From Pseudomonas antarctica (GTDB taxonomy: Bacteria > Pseudomonadota > Gammaproteobacteria > Pseudomonadales > Pseudomonadaceae), in the NCBI RefSeq assembly GCF_900624995.1, contig NZ_UYXQ01000017.1:1-64000 (forward strand): DNA of 64,000 nucleotides, given 5' to 3'. The notes under the pieces were generated by a model. That model saw only the letters and a program-made list of their open reading frames with translations, was not told where the DNA came from and did no database searches. Every line of letters starts with the position of its first letter. Position 1 is the first letter of the stretch. Below, piece by piece: positions 38,310 to 47,010 of the stretch. Made by a program: the position numbers and the translations under genes.

Positions 38310-38909
38310 TCAGGCGCTGATCAATTGATAGGCCACACTGAACATCATCGCCGCGACCAAACAGTCCAACAGCCGCCAGGTCGCGGGGCGTGCCAGCCAG
38401 GGCGCCAACCACGCGGCGCCCAAGGCCAGGGTGGCGAACCACAGGAACGAGGCGCTGGCAGCACCGGCCACGTAGGCGCCGGGTTCAGTTTGTTGAGCGC
38501 CTAAAGAGCCAATCAGCAAGACAGTGTCCAAATACACATGCGGATTGAGCAACGTCACCGCCAGGGCACTGAGTAACACCGCGCGTAGGGAGCGCACCTT
38601 GAGGTTTTCGCCTTGAGCCAGGCTTTGCTTGGAGAACGCCCGGCGCAGCGCCAAGGTGCCATACCACAATAGGAACGCCGCGCCGCCCCAACGGGCAATC
38701 GCCAGCAGCAGCGGGTTTTGTGCCAGCACCGTGGCCAGGCCGAATACGCCGGCAGCCACCAAAATCGCATCACACACGATGCACAGCGCCGCCACCGGCA
38801 GATGGTGTTCGCGGCGCAGGCTTTGCGCCAGTACAAACGCATTCTGGGTGCCGATCGCCATGATCAGCCCGAGGGCCACCAGCAGCCCATTCACGTAGCT
38901 TTGCCACAT
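38310..38909 (-). CDS. LysE/ArgO-type amino acid exporter
   Basis: 199 residues, six membrane helices. The LysE signature is near the start (GLIMAIGTQNAFVLAQSLRR) and the conserved TLLNPHVYLDTVLL segment is present. It exports basic amino acids (Arg, Lys or toxic analogues). It follows the ACT-domain gene by 5 bp in one transcript, divergent from argP. ArgP activates argO in E. coli, so the layout predicts the same control here. Confidence 0.92.
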   Translation of the reverse strand: MWQSYVNGLLVALGLIMAIGTQNAFVLAQSLRREHHLPVAALCIVCDAILVAAGVFGLATVLAQNPLLLAIARWGGAAFLLWYGTLALRRAFSKQSLAQGENLKVRSLRAVLLSALAVTLLNPHVYLDTVLLIGSLGAQQTEPGAYVAGAASASFLWFATLALGAAWLAPWLARPATWRLLDCLVAAMMFSVAYQLISA

Positions 38910-38914
38910 AACTG

Positions 38915-39316
38915 TTACTCCGCGTTGGCTGCCAATTGGCGCAATACATCCAGGGCCCGTTCAGCATCGCTGCGGCCGACAAACAGGTGGTCGTGGTAGT
39001 AACCGGCGATCACGTTGCAACTGATGCCGGCCTTGCCCAGTGCACCGGCGAAGGCGGCGGTCAAACCCACGGCTTCCAGGGCAGAGTGCACATTCAGGGT
39101 GATCCACGCGGCGATGTAGTCAAAAGCCAGCCCGGCTTGCTCGGCTTGTTGGCGCTCCAGGATCAGCGTCAGCCCCTCCCGTTCGCGAAAGCTGCCGATA
39201 ACGTCGCAGCCTTCGGGGATACGGTTGTCGGGCAGGGTACAGAACACATAATCGCCATCATTGAGCTGTGGGCTCATGCTGCGCAGCAGGGTTGCCAGGG
39301 CGGTTTCGCCAGCCAT
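38915..39316 (-). CDS. ACT-domain protein
   Basis: 133 residues from ATG at 39316 (AAGGAAAC upstream). Two ACT-like halves are present; the second (LNVHSALEAVGLTAAFAGALGKAGISCNVIAGYYHDHLFV) is a typical ligand-binding ACT fold. It is co-transcribed with the LysE-type exporter and divergent from argP, so it may bind an amino acid and modulate export or regulation. No catalytic domain. Matches the position of PA4364. Confidence 0.85.
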   Translation of the reverse strand: MAGETALATLLRSMSPQLNDGDYVFCTLPDNRIPEGCDVIGSFREREGLTLILERQQAEQAGLAFDYIAAWITLNVHSALEAVGLTAAFAGALGKAGISCNVIAGYYHDHLFVGRSDAERALDVLRQLAANAE

Positions 39317-39417
39317 GTGAAGTTTCCTTAAATAGACAGAGACGCAATGCTGGTCATTCTCATGGGCTACGCTGTATAAGAAAAACAAATATTGCTGATC
39401 GCTCATTAGAGAAACTG

Positions 39418-40311
39418 ATGTTCGACTATAAATTGCTTTCCGCCCTGGCGGCGGTGGTGGAACAGGCCGGCTTCGAGCGCGGCGCTCAAGTGCTGGGCCT
39501 GTCGCAGTCGGCGATCTCCCAGCGCATCAAGGTGCTCGAGGCGCGAGTCGGCCAGCCGGTACTGGTGCGCGCCACACCGCCGACACCCACCGAAATCGGT
39601 CGGCGCCTGCTCAACCATGTGCAACAGGTGCGCTTGCTCGAGCGCGACCTGCAAAGCCAGGTGCCGGCGCTGGACGAGGAGGGCATGCCCGAGCGCCTGC
39701 GTATTGCACTGAATGCTGACAGCCTCGCCACCTGGTGGGCCGAGGCTGTCAGCGACTTTTGCGCCGAGCAGCATTTGCTGCTGGACTTGGTGGTGGAAGA
39801 CCAGACCGTCGGCCTCAAACGCATGCGCGCCGGTGAAGTGGCGGCCTGTATCTGTGCCAGCGAGCGGCCCGTGGCGGGCGCACGTAGCCTGCTACTCGGC
39901 GCGATGCGCTACCGAGCGCTGGCTAGCCCAGCTTTTATTGCACGGCATTTCCCCGAGGGCGTGCGCGCCGATCAACTGGCGCGAACACCGGCGCTGGTGT
40001 TCGGCCCGGATGATTTCCTGCAACACCGTTACCTGGCTTCCTTGGGCGTGGATGGCGGTTTCGAGCACCATTTATGCCCTTCGTCCGAAGGCTTTATCCG
40101 TTTGACCGAAGCCGGCCTGGGCTGGGGCCTGGTGCCTGAATTACAGGTGCGTGACCAACTGCAAACCGGCGTATTGGTCGAGTTGTTGCCAGATAAGCCC
40201 ATCGATGTACCGTTGTACTGGCATCATTGGCGCAGTGGCGGGCAGCTGTTAGGCCTGTTGACCGACCATCTGGCCCAGGCCTGTGGCCAATGGTTGGTGC
40301 CGTTGGAGTGA
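39418..40311 (+). CDS. argP: LysR-family regulator ArgP (IciA)
   Basis: 297 residues. N-terminal helix-turn-helix (GFERGAQVLGLSQSAISQRIKVLEA), then the LysR effector domain. ArgP senses Lys/Arg and activates the exporter gene argO and others. The divergent exporter operon across a 101-bp gap fits that role. Confidence 0.94.
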   Translation: MFDYKLLSALAAVVEQAGFERGAQVLGLSQSAISQRIKVLEARVGQPVLVRATPPTPTEIGRRLLNHVQQVRLLERDLQSQVPALDEEGMPERLRIALNADSLATWWAEAVSDFCAEQHLLLDLVVEDQTVGLKRMRAGEVAACICASERPVAGARSLLLGAMRYRALASPAFIARHFPEGVRADQLARTPALVFGPDDFLQHRYLASLGVDGGFEHHLCPSSEGFIRLTEAGLGWGLVPELQVRDQLQTGVLVELLPDKPIDVPLYWHHWRSGGQLLGLLTDHLAQACGQWLVPLE

Positions 40312-40363
40312 TGGCGGGCGTCAAGGCAACAGCGATGAAAAACGAAAGAACATGGGGTAATAC

Positions 40364-41362
40364 ATGAAGATTCTGGTCACCGGCGCAAGCGGCTTCATCG
40401 GCGGGCGCTTTGCGCGTTTCGCCTTGGAGCAAGGCCTGGACGTGCGGGTCAACGGGCGGCGCGCCGAAGGTGTGGAGCACCTGGTACGGCGCGGCGCCGA
40501 GTTTATCCAGGGTGATTTGAACGACGCCGATCTGGTGCGTCACCTGTGCCGCGATGTTGAAGCCGTGGTGCATTGCGCCGGCGCCGTCGGGTTGTGGGGC
40601 AAGTATCAGGACTTCCATCAAGGCAATGTGCTGGTCACCGAGAACGTCGTCGAAGCCTGTCTCAAGCAGCGCGTCGGGCGCCTGGTGCATCTGTCGTCGC
40701 CGTCGATTTACTTCGATGGGCGCGATCACTTGGGGCTGACAGAAGAGCAAGTGCCCAAGCGCTTCAAGCATCCTTACGCGGCCACCAAGTACCTGGCGGA
40801 GCAAAAGGTGTTCGGTGCCCAGGAGTTCGGCCTTGAAGTGCTGGCCTTGCGCCCGCGCTTTGTCACCGGTGCCGGTGATATGAGCCTCTTCCCGCGCCTG
40901 TTGAAAATGCAGCGCAAGAACCGCCTCGCCATCGTCGGCGACGGCCTGAACAAAGTCGATTTCACCAGTGTGCACAACCTCAACGAAGCCTTGCTCAGCA
41001 GTTTGCTGGCGACCGGCTCGGCACTGGGCAAAGCCTACAACATCAGCAATGGCACGCCGGTGCCGGTATGGGATGTGGTGAACTACGTGATGCGCCAGAT
41101 GGACATGCCTCAAGTCACGCGTTATCGGTCTTACGGTTTGTCCTACAGCGTAGCGGCGTTGAACGAGGCATTCTGCGCGATGTGGCCGGGGCGCCCGGAG
41201 CCGGCGATGTCACGGTTGGGCATGCAGGTGATGAACAAAGATTTCACCCTCGACATCAGTCGGGCGAGGCATTATCTCGACTACGAGCCCAAGGTCAGCC
41301 TGTGGGCCGCCCTCGATGAGTTTTGCGCTTGGTGGAAAGCCCAGGATCCGGGGCGCCAGTAA
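40364..41362 (+). CDS. NAD(P)-dependent epimerase/dehydratase (SDR)
   Basis: 332 residues. Extended SDR: nucleotide-binding TGASGFIGGRFA at residues 6-17, catalytic Ser in HLSSPSIYF and YxxxK as YAATK (about residue 140). A steroid/sterol dehydrogenase-like or sugar-modifying role is possible; the substrate is unknown. It follows argP by 52 bp on the same strand. Same relative position as the oxidoreductase gene near PA4361. Confidence 0.87.
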   Translation: MKILVTGASGFIGGRFARFALEQGLDVRVNGRRAEGVEHLVRRGAEFIQGDLNDADLVRHLCRDVEAVVHCAGAVGLWGKYQDFHQGNVLVTENVVEACLKQRVGRLVHLSSPSIYFDGRDHLGLTEEQVPKRFKHPYAATKYLAEQKVFGAQEFGLEVLALRPRFVTGAGDMSLFPRLLKMQRKNRLAIVGDGLNKVDFTSVHNLNEALLSSLLATGSALGKAYNISNGTPVPVWDVVNYVMRQMDMPQVTRYRSYGLSYSVAALNEAFCAMWPGRPEPAMSRLGMQVMNKDFTLDISRARHYLDYEPKVSLWAALDEFCAWWKAQDPGRQ

Positions 41363-41489
41363 GCTCACACCCGGCAACACTTCGGGAACCGAATGGGCGG
41401 TTCCGGGTCGATCAGTGCGGCGCAAGCGCGGTTTATACTCGTGCTGCTCGGCTTTTCAGGCAGCCATCTCACCGATTCAGGGTTGATTC

Positions 41490-42314
41490 ATGCGTAACGA
41501 TGCTAAAGACGACTTCGACAACGTTCCCAGCCTGCGGGCCGACATCGGGGACGACGATGATTTCGAACCGAGTCCCGCCACGTCGGTGCGCTCGCGCAAT
41601 CCGAAGGTGGTCAAGGTCAAGAGCGCCAGCACTGGCCCGCTGTGGGCCTTGGTCGGCGCGCTGCTGATCGCCTTTGCGGGCCTTGCCTGGTGGAGCTTTC
41701 AGCAGATCTCGCTGATGGGCCAGCAATTGGTCGCCACCCAGGAAAGCTTTGCGCGCATCAGCGAAGAGGCGGCAGGGCGCCTGCAGGATATTTCCGGCAA
41801 GGTGGTGGCCAGCCAAGCCAGAGTGAACAATGGCAGCGAAGCGCTCAAGTTGCAGATCAAACAGTTGGAAGCGCAGTTGCAGGAGCAAGGCAAGCAGCAA
41901 GTCGGTGTTGCTGGCCAGGCCTCCGAGCTTGACCAGCGCCTGGCGCAAATGACCGCCAGCACCAGCGACCTGTCGAGCGCGAACGCCAAGTTGCAGGGCC
42001 AGGTGCAGGCGCTGACCGACGCGGTGGCCAGCCTCAAAGCGGCGCAAGGTGAAGTTAAGGACCTGTCTGCCGACGTGGCCGCCCTGAAGAAACAGGGCAA
42101 CCCGAGCGCGGCCATTGCCCGACTGGAACAGGACCTGGTGGTGCTCAAGAGCGCGCAGGACAATCAGCCGACTAACAGCGATGCGCCGACCAACAAAGAG
42201 TTCGACGTGTTCCGCATCCAGACCACACGCAACATCACCACCTTGCAGAGCCAGGTGCAGAACCTGCAGCACCAGCTCAACGCGCCAGCGAAGATCAGGC
42301 CTCTGGGCCAGTGA
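41490..42314 (+). CDS. Inner-membrane coiled-coil protein, unknown
   Basis: 274 residues. N-terminal cytosolic acidic/basic part (1-48), one membrane helix (WALVGALLIAFAGLAWWSF, about 51-69), then a periplasmic coiled coil from about 75 to 265 rich in Gln, Ala, Leu and Lys. No catalytic motif. The layout is that of a division or envelope scaffold protein. It fits the conserved hypothetical gene adjacent to the epimerase in other pseudomonads. Confidence 0.8.
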   Translation: MRNDAKDDFDNVPSLRADIGDDDDFEPSPATSVRSRNPKVVKVKSASTGPLWALVGALLIAFAGLAWWSFQQISLMGQQLVATQESFARISEEAAGRLQDISGKVVASQARVNNGSEALKLQIKQLEAQLQEQGKQQVGVAGQASELDQRLAQMTASTSDLSSANAKLQGQVQALTDAVASLKAAQGEVKDLSADVAALKKQGNPSAAIARLEQDLVVLKSAQDNQPTNSDAPTNKEFDVFRIQTTRNITTLQSQVQNLQHQLNAPAKIRPLGQ

Positions 42315-42350
42315 TAGCGCTAGAGATCAGTCGGGTGTGAACGGGGGGCA

Positions 42351-42378
42351 AATGTGGGAGCGGGCTTGCTCCCACATT
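42351..42378 (+). terminator. REP-type hairpin after the coiled-coil gene
   Basis: AATGTGGGAGC-GGGCTT-GCTCCCACATT, an 11-bp perfect stem 36 bp after the stop. It is a single REP unit that probably also ends the transcript, without a T-run. Confidence 0.65.
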
Positions 42379-42418
42379 AGAGGGCGCCCACCCGTAAAAT
42401 GTAGATCGCTTGCCTGAT

Positions 42419-42487
42419 TGTCACCGATTGGTGACATTTCCTTTCCCCTTCGTTACTTGCCCTGATCCCACCCTTGTTTAGACTCCG
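42419..42487 (+). promoter_or_regulatory. Sugar-operon promoter module, copy A
   Basis: Operator TGTCACC-GATT-GGTGACA (42419-42436), then block CCCTTCGTTACTTGC and a -10-like GTTTAGACTCCG ending at 42487. Copy B at 43763-43831 has the same 69-bp length and the same three blocks. The dyad is centred roughly 60 bp upstream of the likely start, an activator position. The ATG of the AGE gene follows 32 bp later. Confidence 0.65.
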
Positions 42488-42518
42488 GTCATCCCATAAA
42501 AAATAATAAGGGCTATCT

Positions 42519-43778
42519 ATGACCACGCACCCACTGCCTGCCAGCAGTTGGCTGAACGCTCCTGCCCATCACACCTGGCTTGCCAACGAAGGCCAGCGCC
42601 TGCTCGCATTCGCCAAGGCCTCGCGCCTGCCGGATGGCTTTGGCAACCTCGACGACAACGGCCAACTGCCGGCCGATGCCCACGCCGAAACCATGAACAC
42701 TGCCCGCATGACCCACAGCTTTGCGATGGCCCACGCCATGGGGTTGCCCGGTTATGCCGAGCGGGTGGCGCACGGGGTTGCGGCGCTCAGCGGGCCATTA
42801 CGTGATAGCGAGCACGGTGGTTGGTTCGCCGCGCCCCACGCCGTTGATGGCAACCGTGGCAAGGCCGCTTACCTGCATGCTTTCGTCGCCCTGGCTGCCA
42901 GCTCTGCCGTGGTGGCGGGCGCGCCCGGCGCGCAGAACCTGTTAAATGACGCCGTGCACATCATCGACCAGTTCTTCTGGAGCGAGGAGGAGGGCGTCAT
43001 GCTCGAATCCTTTGCCCAGGACTGGAGCGGTGTAGAGGCTTATCGCGGCGCCAACAGCAACATGCACGCCACCGAAGCATTCCTGGCCCTGGCCGATGTG
43101 ACCGGTGACACGCGCTGGCTCGACCGCGCATTGCGCATCGTCGAGCGTGTTATCCACACCCACGCCGCCGGCAACCAGTTCATGGTCATCGAGCATTTCG
43201 ACGCCCACTGGAAACCGCTGCTCGGTTACAACGAAGACAACCCCGCCGACGGCTTCCGCCCGTATGGCATCACCCCCGGCCACGGTTTTGAGTGGGCGCG
43301 GCTGCTGCTGCACCTCGAAGCCGCGCGCCTGCAGGCCGGGCTGGTCACGCCGGACTGGTTGGTGAGCGATGCTAAAGGCCTGTTCGCCAGCGCCTGTGAA
43401 TACGCCTGGGCCGTGGACGGTGCTCCTGGCATCGTCTACACCCTGGACTGGAACCACCGCCCGGTAGTGCGCGAGCGCCTGCACTGGACCCATGCCGAAG
43501 CCAGCGCCGCTGCCCAAGCGTTGCTCAAACGTACCGGGGAGCTGCATTACGAAACCTGGTATCGGCGGTTCTGGGAGTTTTGCGAAAGCCACTTTATCGA
43601 CCGCATCCACGGCAGCTGGCACCACGAACTCAGCCCACACAACCAACCCAGCAGCAGGATCTGGGGCGGTAAACCGGACCTCTATCACGCCTGGCAAGCG
43701 GTGGTGCTGCCTGCGCTACCCTTGTCACCCAGCATGACCAGCGCGCTAGGACAGGGCTGCTATGTCACCAACTGGTGA
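42519..43778 (+). CDS. AGE-family isomerase/epimerase
   Basis: 419 residues. (alpha/alpha)6-barrel family of N-acylglucosamine 2-epimerase, mannose isomerase and YihS. Visible family text: NTARMTHSFAMAHAMG, GANSNMHATEAFLAL, YGITPGHGFEWARLLL and SHFIDRIHGSWHHELSP. The His residues in these motifs are the catalytic ones in YihS/mannose isomerase. Placed before gtsABCD, it most likely converts mannose or a related aldose into a form used with glucose. Its stop codon lies inside the operator of the next promoter. Confidence 0.88.
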   Translation: MTTHPLPASSWLNAPAHHTWLANEGQRLLAFAKASRLPDGFGNLDDNGQLPADAHAETMNTARMTHSFAMAHAMGLPGYAERVAHGVAALSGPLRDSEHGGWFAAPHAVDGNRGKAAYLHAFVALAASSAVVAGAPGAQNLLNDAVHIIDQFFWSEEEGVMLESFAQDWSGVEAYRGANSNMHATEAFLALADVTGDTRWLDRALRIVERVIHTHAAGNQFMVIEHFDAHWKPLLGYNEDNPADGFRPYGITPGHGFEWARLLLHLEAARLQAGLVTPDWLVSDAKGLFASACEYAWAVDGAPGIVYTLDWNHRPVVRERLHWTHAEASAAAQALLKRTGELHYETWYRRFWEFCESHFIDRIHGSWHHELSPHNQPSSRIWGGKPDLYHAWQAVVLPALPLSPSMTSALGQGCYVTNW

Positions 43779-43831
43779 CATTTGTACGTCCCTTTGTTAC
43801 CTGCGCCTGGAAAATCCCTGTTTAAACTCCG
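43763..43831 (+). promoter_or_regulatory. Sugar-operon promoter module, copy B (gtsA)
   Basis: Operator TGTCACC-AACT-GGTGACA (43763-43780), block CCCTTTGTTACCTGC, and -10-like GTTTAAACTCCG ending at 43831. The operator covers the last codons and the TGA (43776-43778) of the AGE gene. Layout is identical to copy A. Confidence 0.65.
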
Positions 43832-43882
43832 TGCAGCGCAAGCTCTAGACTTGCATGCATAACAACAAGAAAAGGTACTCAG

Positions 43883-45169
43883 ATGAACGCGATTAATCGC
43901 CTCGCCGTTGCTATTTCCATTGCCTCGTTGTTTCCCCTCAGTGCATTTGCCGCCGACTCGAAAGGGACGGTTGAAGTTGTGCATTGGTGGACCTCAGGCG
44001 GTGAAAAAGCGGCTGTAGATGTCCTGAAGGCCCAAGTTGAGAAAGACGGCTTCACCTGGAAAGACGGCGCCGTCGCCGGTGGCGGTGGTGCCACCGCCAT
44101 GACCGTGCTGAAAAGCCGCGCAGTCGCCGGTAACCCACCTGGTGTTGCCCAGATCAAAGGCCCCGACATCCAGGAATGGGCCTCCACTGGCTTGCTCGAC
44201 ACTGACGTTCTCAAACAAGTGGCCAAGGACGAGAAGTGGGATTCTCTGCTCGACAAGAAAGTCTCCGACACCGTGAAGTACGAAGGTAACTACGTTGCCG
44301 TACCGGTCAACATCCACCGCGTGAACTGGCTGTGGATCAACCCGGAAGTCTTCAAGAAAGCCGGTATCACCAAGAACCCGACCACCCTCGAAGAATTCTA
44401 CGCCGCCGGCGACAAGCTCAAGGCTGCGGGCTTTATTGCGCTTGCCCACGGTGGCCAGCCTTGGCAGGACAGCACCGTATTTGAAGCCGTCGTTCTGTCA
44501 GTGATGGGTGCCGATGGCTACAAGAAAGCTCTGGTCGACCTGGATAACGACGCGCTAACCGGCCCGCAAATGGTCAAAGCCCTGACCGAGCTGAAGAAAG
44601 TCGCGACCTATATGGACGTCGACGGCAAAGGCCAGGACTGGAACCTCGAAGCCGGCAAGGTCATCAATGGAAAGGCCGGTATGCAGATCATGGGTGACTG
44701 GGCCAAGTCCGAGTGGACAGCGGCCAAGAAAATCGCTGGCAAGGACTACGAGTGCGTAGCCTTCCCGGGCACTGACAAAGCCTTCACCTACAACATCGAC
44801 TCCCTGGCGGTGTTCAAGCAAAAAGACAAAGGCACTGCGGCAGGCCAGCAGGACATCGCCAAAGTCGTGCTGGGTGAAAACTTCCAGAAAGTCTTCAGCA
44901 TCAACAAGGGCTCGATCCCTGTTCGTACCGACATGCTCAATGAAATGGACAAGCTCGGTTTCGACTCCTGCGCCCAGACTGCCGCCAAGGACTTCTTGGC
45001 CGACGCCAAGACCGGTGGCCTGCAGCCAAGTATGGCCCACAACATGGCCACCACCCTGGCGGTGCAAGGCGCGTTCTTTGATGTGGTGACCAACTACATC
45101 AACGACCCGAAAGCCGACCCGGCCGACACGGCCAAGAAACTTGGCGCGGCGATCAAGTCGGCCAAGTAA
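43883..45169 (+). CDS. gtsA: Glucose/mannose ABC transporter, substrate-binding protein
   Basis: 428 residues, signal peptide ending SAFA (about residue 23). A family 1 extracellular solute-binding protein ([33 protein letters not shown]). It binds glucose in the periplasm and delivers it to GtsBC. It is followed by a 12-bp-stem hairpin and then gtsB, which explains the usual excess of binding protein. Confidence 0.94.
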   Translation: MNAINRLAVAISIASLFPLSAFAADSKGTVEVVHWWTSGGEKAAVDVLKAQVEKDGFTWKDGAVAGGGGATAMTVLKSRAVAGNPPGVAQIKGPDIQEWASTGLLDTDVLKQVAKDEKWDSLLDKKVSDTVKYEGNYVAVPVNIHRVNWLWINPEVFKKAGITKNPTTLEEFYAAGDKLKAAGFIALAHGGQPWQDSTVFEAVVLSVMGADGYKKALVDLDNDALTGPQMVKALTELKKVATYMDVDGKGQDWNLEAGKVINGKAGMQIMGDWAKSEWTAAKKIAGKDYECVAFPGTDKAFTYNIDSLAVFKQKDKGTAAGQQDIAKVVLGENFQKVFSINKGSIPVRTDMLNEMDKLGFDSCAQTAAKDFLADAKTGGLQPSMAHNMATTLAVQGAFFDVVTNYINDPKADPADTAKKLGAAIKSAK

Positions 45170-45186
45170 CGGTTAGCACGGCTGGT

Positions 45187-45221
45187 CCTTGTGAGGGGAA
45201 ACCCCCTGACCCCTCACAAGG
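45187..45221 (+). promoter_or_regulatory. Hairpin between gtsA and gtsB
   Basis: A perfect 12-bp stem (CCTTGTGAGGGG / CCCCTCACAAGG) with an 11-nt loop and no T-run. Typical mRNA stabiliser downstream of binding-protein genes, allowing partial read-through into gtsBCD. Confidence 0.75.
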
Positions 45222-45261
45222 CGTGCTCTTGTAGTCCTTTTTCCCTGTACTGGATTTTCCC

Positions 45262-46170
45262 ATGAGTTCTGTTGCTGTGTTCAGCAAGGCCTCGCCATTC
45301 GATGCACTGCAGCGCTGGCTCCCTAAACTGGTGCTGGCGCCCAGCATGTTCATCGTGCTGGTCGGCTTTTATGGCTACATCCTGTGGACGTTCGTGCTGT
45401 CGTTCACCACCTCCACGTTCCTGCCAAGCTACAAATGGGCGGGTCTTGCGCAATACGCGCGGTTGTTCGACAACGACCGCTGGTGGGTAGCGAGCAAGAA
45501 CCTGGCTGTTTTTGGCGGGATGTTTATCGGTATCACTTTGGTGATTGGCGTGACCCTGGCGATCTTCCTCGACCAGAAAATCCGCCGCGAAGGCTTTATC
45601 CGCACCATTTACCTGTACCCGATGGCGCTCTCGATGATCGTCACCGGTACTGCCTGGAAATGGTTGCTCAACCCGGGCATGGGCCTGGACAAACTCCTGC
45701 GTGACTGGGGCTGGGAAGGCTTCCGTCTGGACTGGCTGATCGACCCGGACCGCGTTGTGTATTGCCTGGTGATTGCTGCCGTTTGGCAAGCCTCCGGCTT
45801 CATCATGGCGATGTTCCTCGCCGGCCTGCGTGGCGTTGATCAGTCGATCATCCGTGCCGCCCAGATCGACGGCGCGAGCCTGCCGCGCATCTACTGGAGC
45901 GTGGTGCTGCCAAGCCTGCGTCCGGTGTTTTTCAGTGCGGTGATGATCCTGGCGCACATCGCCATCAAGAGCTTCGACCTGGTCGCGGCAATGACCGCCG
46001 GTGGGCCGGGCTACTCGTCCGACTTGCCCGCGATGTTCATGTACACGTTCACCTTCAGTCGTGGCCAGATGGGCATGGGCTCGGCCAGTGCAATCCTGAT
46101 GCTCGGCGCGATCCTGGCGATCATCGTGCCTTACCTGTACTCCGAGCTGAGGACCAAGCGTAATGACTAG
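45262..46170 (+). CDS. gtsB: Glucose ABC transporter permease 1
   Basis: 302 residues with six membrane helices and the EAA loop (RAAQIDGASLPRIYWSVVLPSL) that contacts the ATPase. MalF-type family. The start ATG lies 92 bp after gtsA; its end overlaps gtsC by 8 bp, so translation is coupled. Confidence 0.94.
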   Translation: MSSVAVFSKASPFDALQRWLPKLVLAPSMFIVLVGFYGYILWTFVLSFTTSTFLPSYKWAGLAQYARLFDNDRWWVASKNLAVFGGMFIGITLVIGVTLAIFLDQKIRREGFIRTIYLYPMALSMIVTGTAWKWLLNPGMGLDKLLRDWGWEGFRLDWLIDPDRVVYCLVIAAVWQASGFIMAMFLAGLRGVDQSIIRAAQIDGASLPRIYWSVVLPSLRPVFFSAVMILAHIAIKSFDLVAAMTAGGPGYSSDLPAMFMYTFTFSRGQMGMGSASAILMLGAILAIIVPYLYSELRTKRND

Positions 46171-47008
46171 TCTCGCTGTCAAACCTGCCATTAGCCTGAG
46201 CCGCATCGCGATCTACGCGGTGCTGATCCTCGCGGTGCTGCTGTACCTGGTGCCGCTGGTAGTGATGCTGCTGACCAGCTTCAAAACCCCGGAAGACATC
46301 AGCACCGGCAACCTGCTGAGCTGGCCGACCGTGGTCACCGGCATCGGCTGGGTCAAGGCCTGGGCCACTGTTGACGGTTACTTCTGGAACTCGATCAAGA
46401 TCACCGTTCCGGCCGTACTGATTTCCACCGCCATTGGTGCATTGAACGGCTACGTATTGTCGTTCTGGCGCTTTAAAGGCTCGCAGTTGTTCTTCGGCCT
46501 GCTGTTGTTCGGCTGCTTCCTGCCGTTCCAGACCGTGCTGCTGCCGGCCTCGTTTACCCTTGGCAAGATGGGCCTGGCCAGCACCACCACGGGCCTGGTG
46601 TTTGTGCACGTTGTCTACGGGTTGGCGTTTACTACGCTGTTCTTCCGTAACTACTACGTAAGCATTCCTGATGCGCTGATCAAGGCGGCACGCCTGGACG
46701 GTGCAGGCTTCTTCACCATCTTCCGTCTGATCATTCTGCCGATGTCGACCCCGATCATCATGGTCTGCCTGATTTGGCAGTTCACCCAGATATGGAACGA
46801 CTTCCTGTTCGGTGTGGTGTTCTCCAGCGGCGACTCTCAGCCCATCACCGTGGCGCTGAACAACCTGGTCAACACCAGCACCGGGGCCAAGGAATATAAC
46901 GTGGATATGGCGGCGGCGATGATCGCCGGGCTGCCGACCCTGCTGGTCTATGTGATCGCAGGCAAGTATTTCGTGCGCGGCCTCACGGCCGGCGCGGTCA
47001 AGGGGTAA
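46163..47008 (+). CDS. gtsC: Glucose ABC transporter permease 2
   Basis: 281 residues, MalG-type, six helices; EAA loop IKAARLDGAGFFTIFRLIILP. It partners GtsB. The ATG overlaps the gtsB end by 8 bp and the stop is 2 bp before gtsD. Confidence 0.94.
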   Translation: MTSLAVKPAISLSRIAIYAVLILAVLLYLVPLVVMLLTSFKTPEDISTGNLLSWPTVVTGIGWVKAWATVDGYFWNSIKITVPAVLISTAIGALNGYVLSFWRFKGSQLFFGLLLFGCFLPFQTVLLPASFTLGKMGLASTTTGLVFVHVVYGLAFTTLFFRNYYVSIPDALIKAARLDGAGFFTIFRLIILPMSTPIIMVCLIWQFTQIWNDFLFGVVFSSGDSQPITVALNNLVNTSTGAKEYNVDMAAAMIAGLPTLLVYVIAGKYFVRGLTAGAVKG

Positions 47009-47010
47009 TC

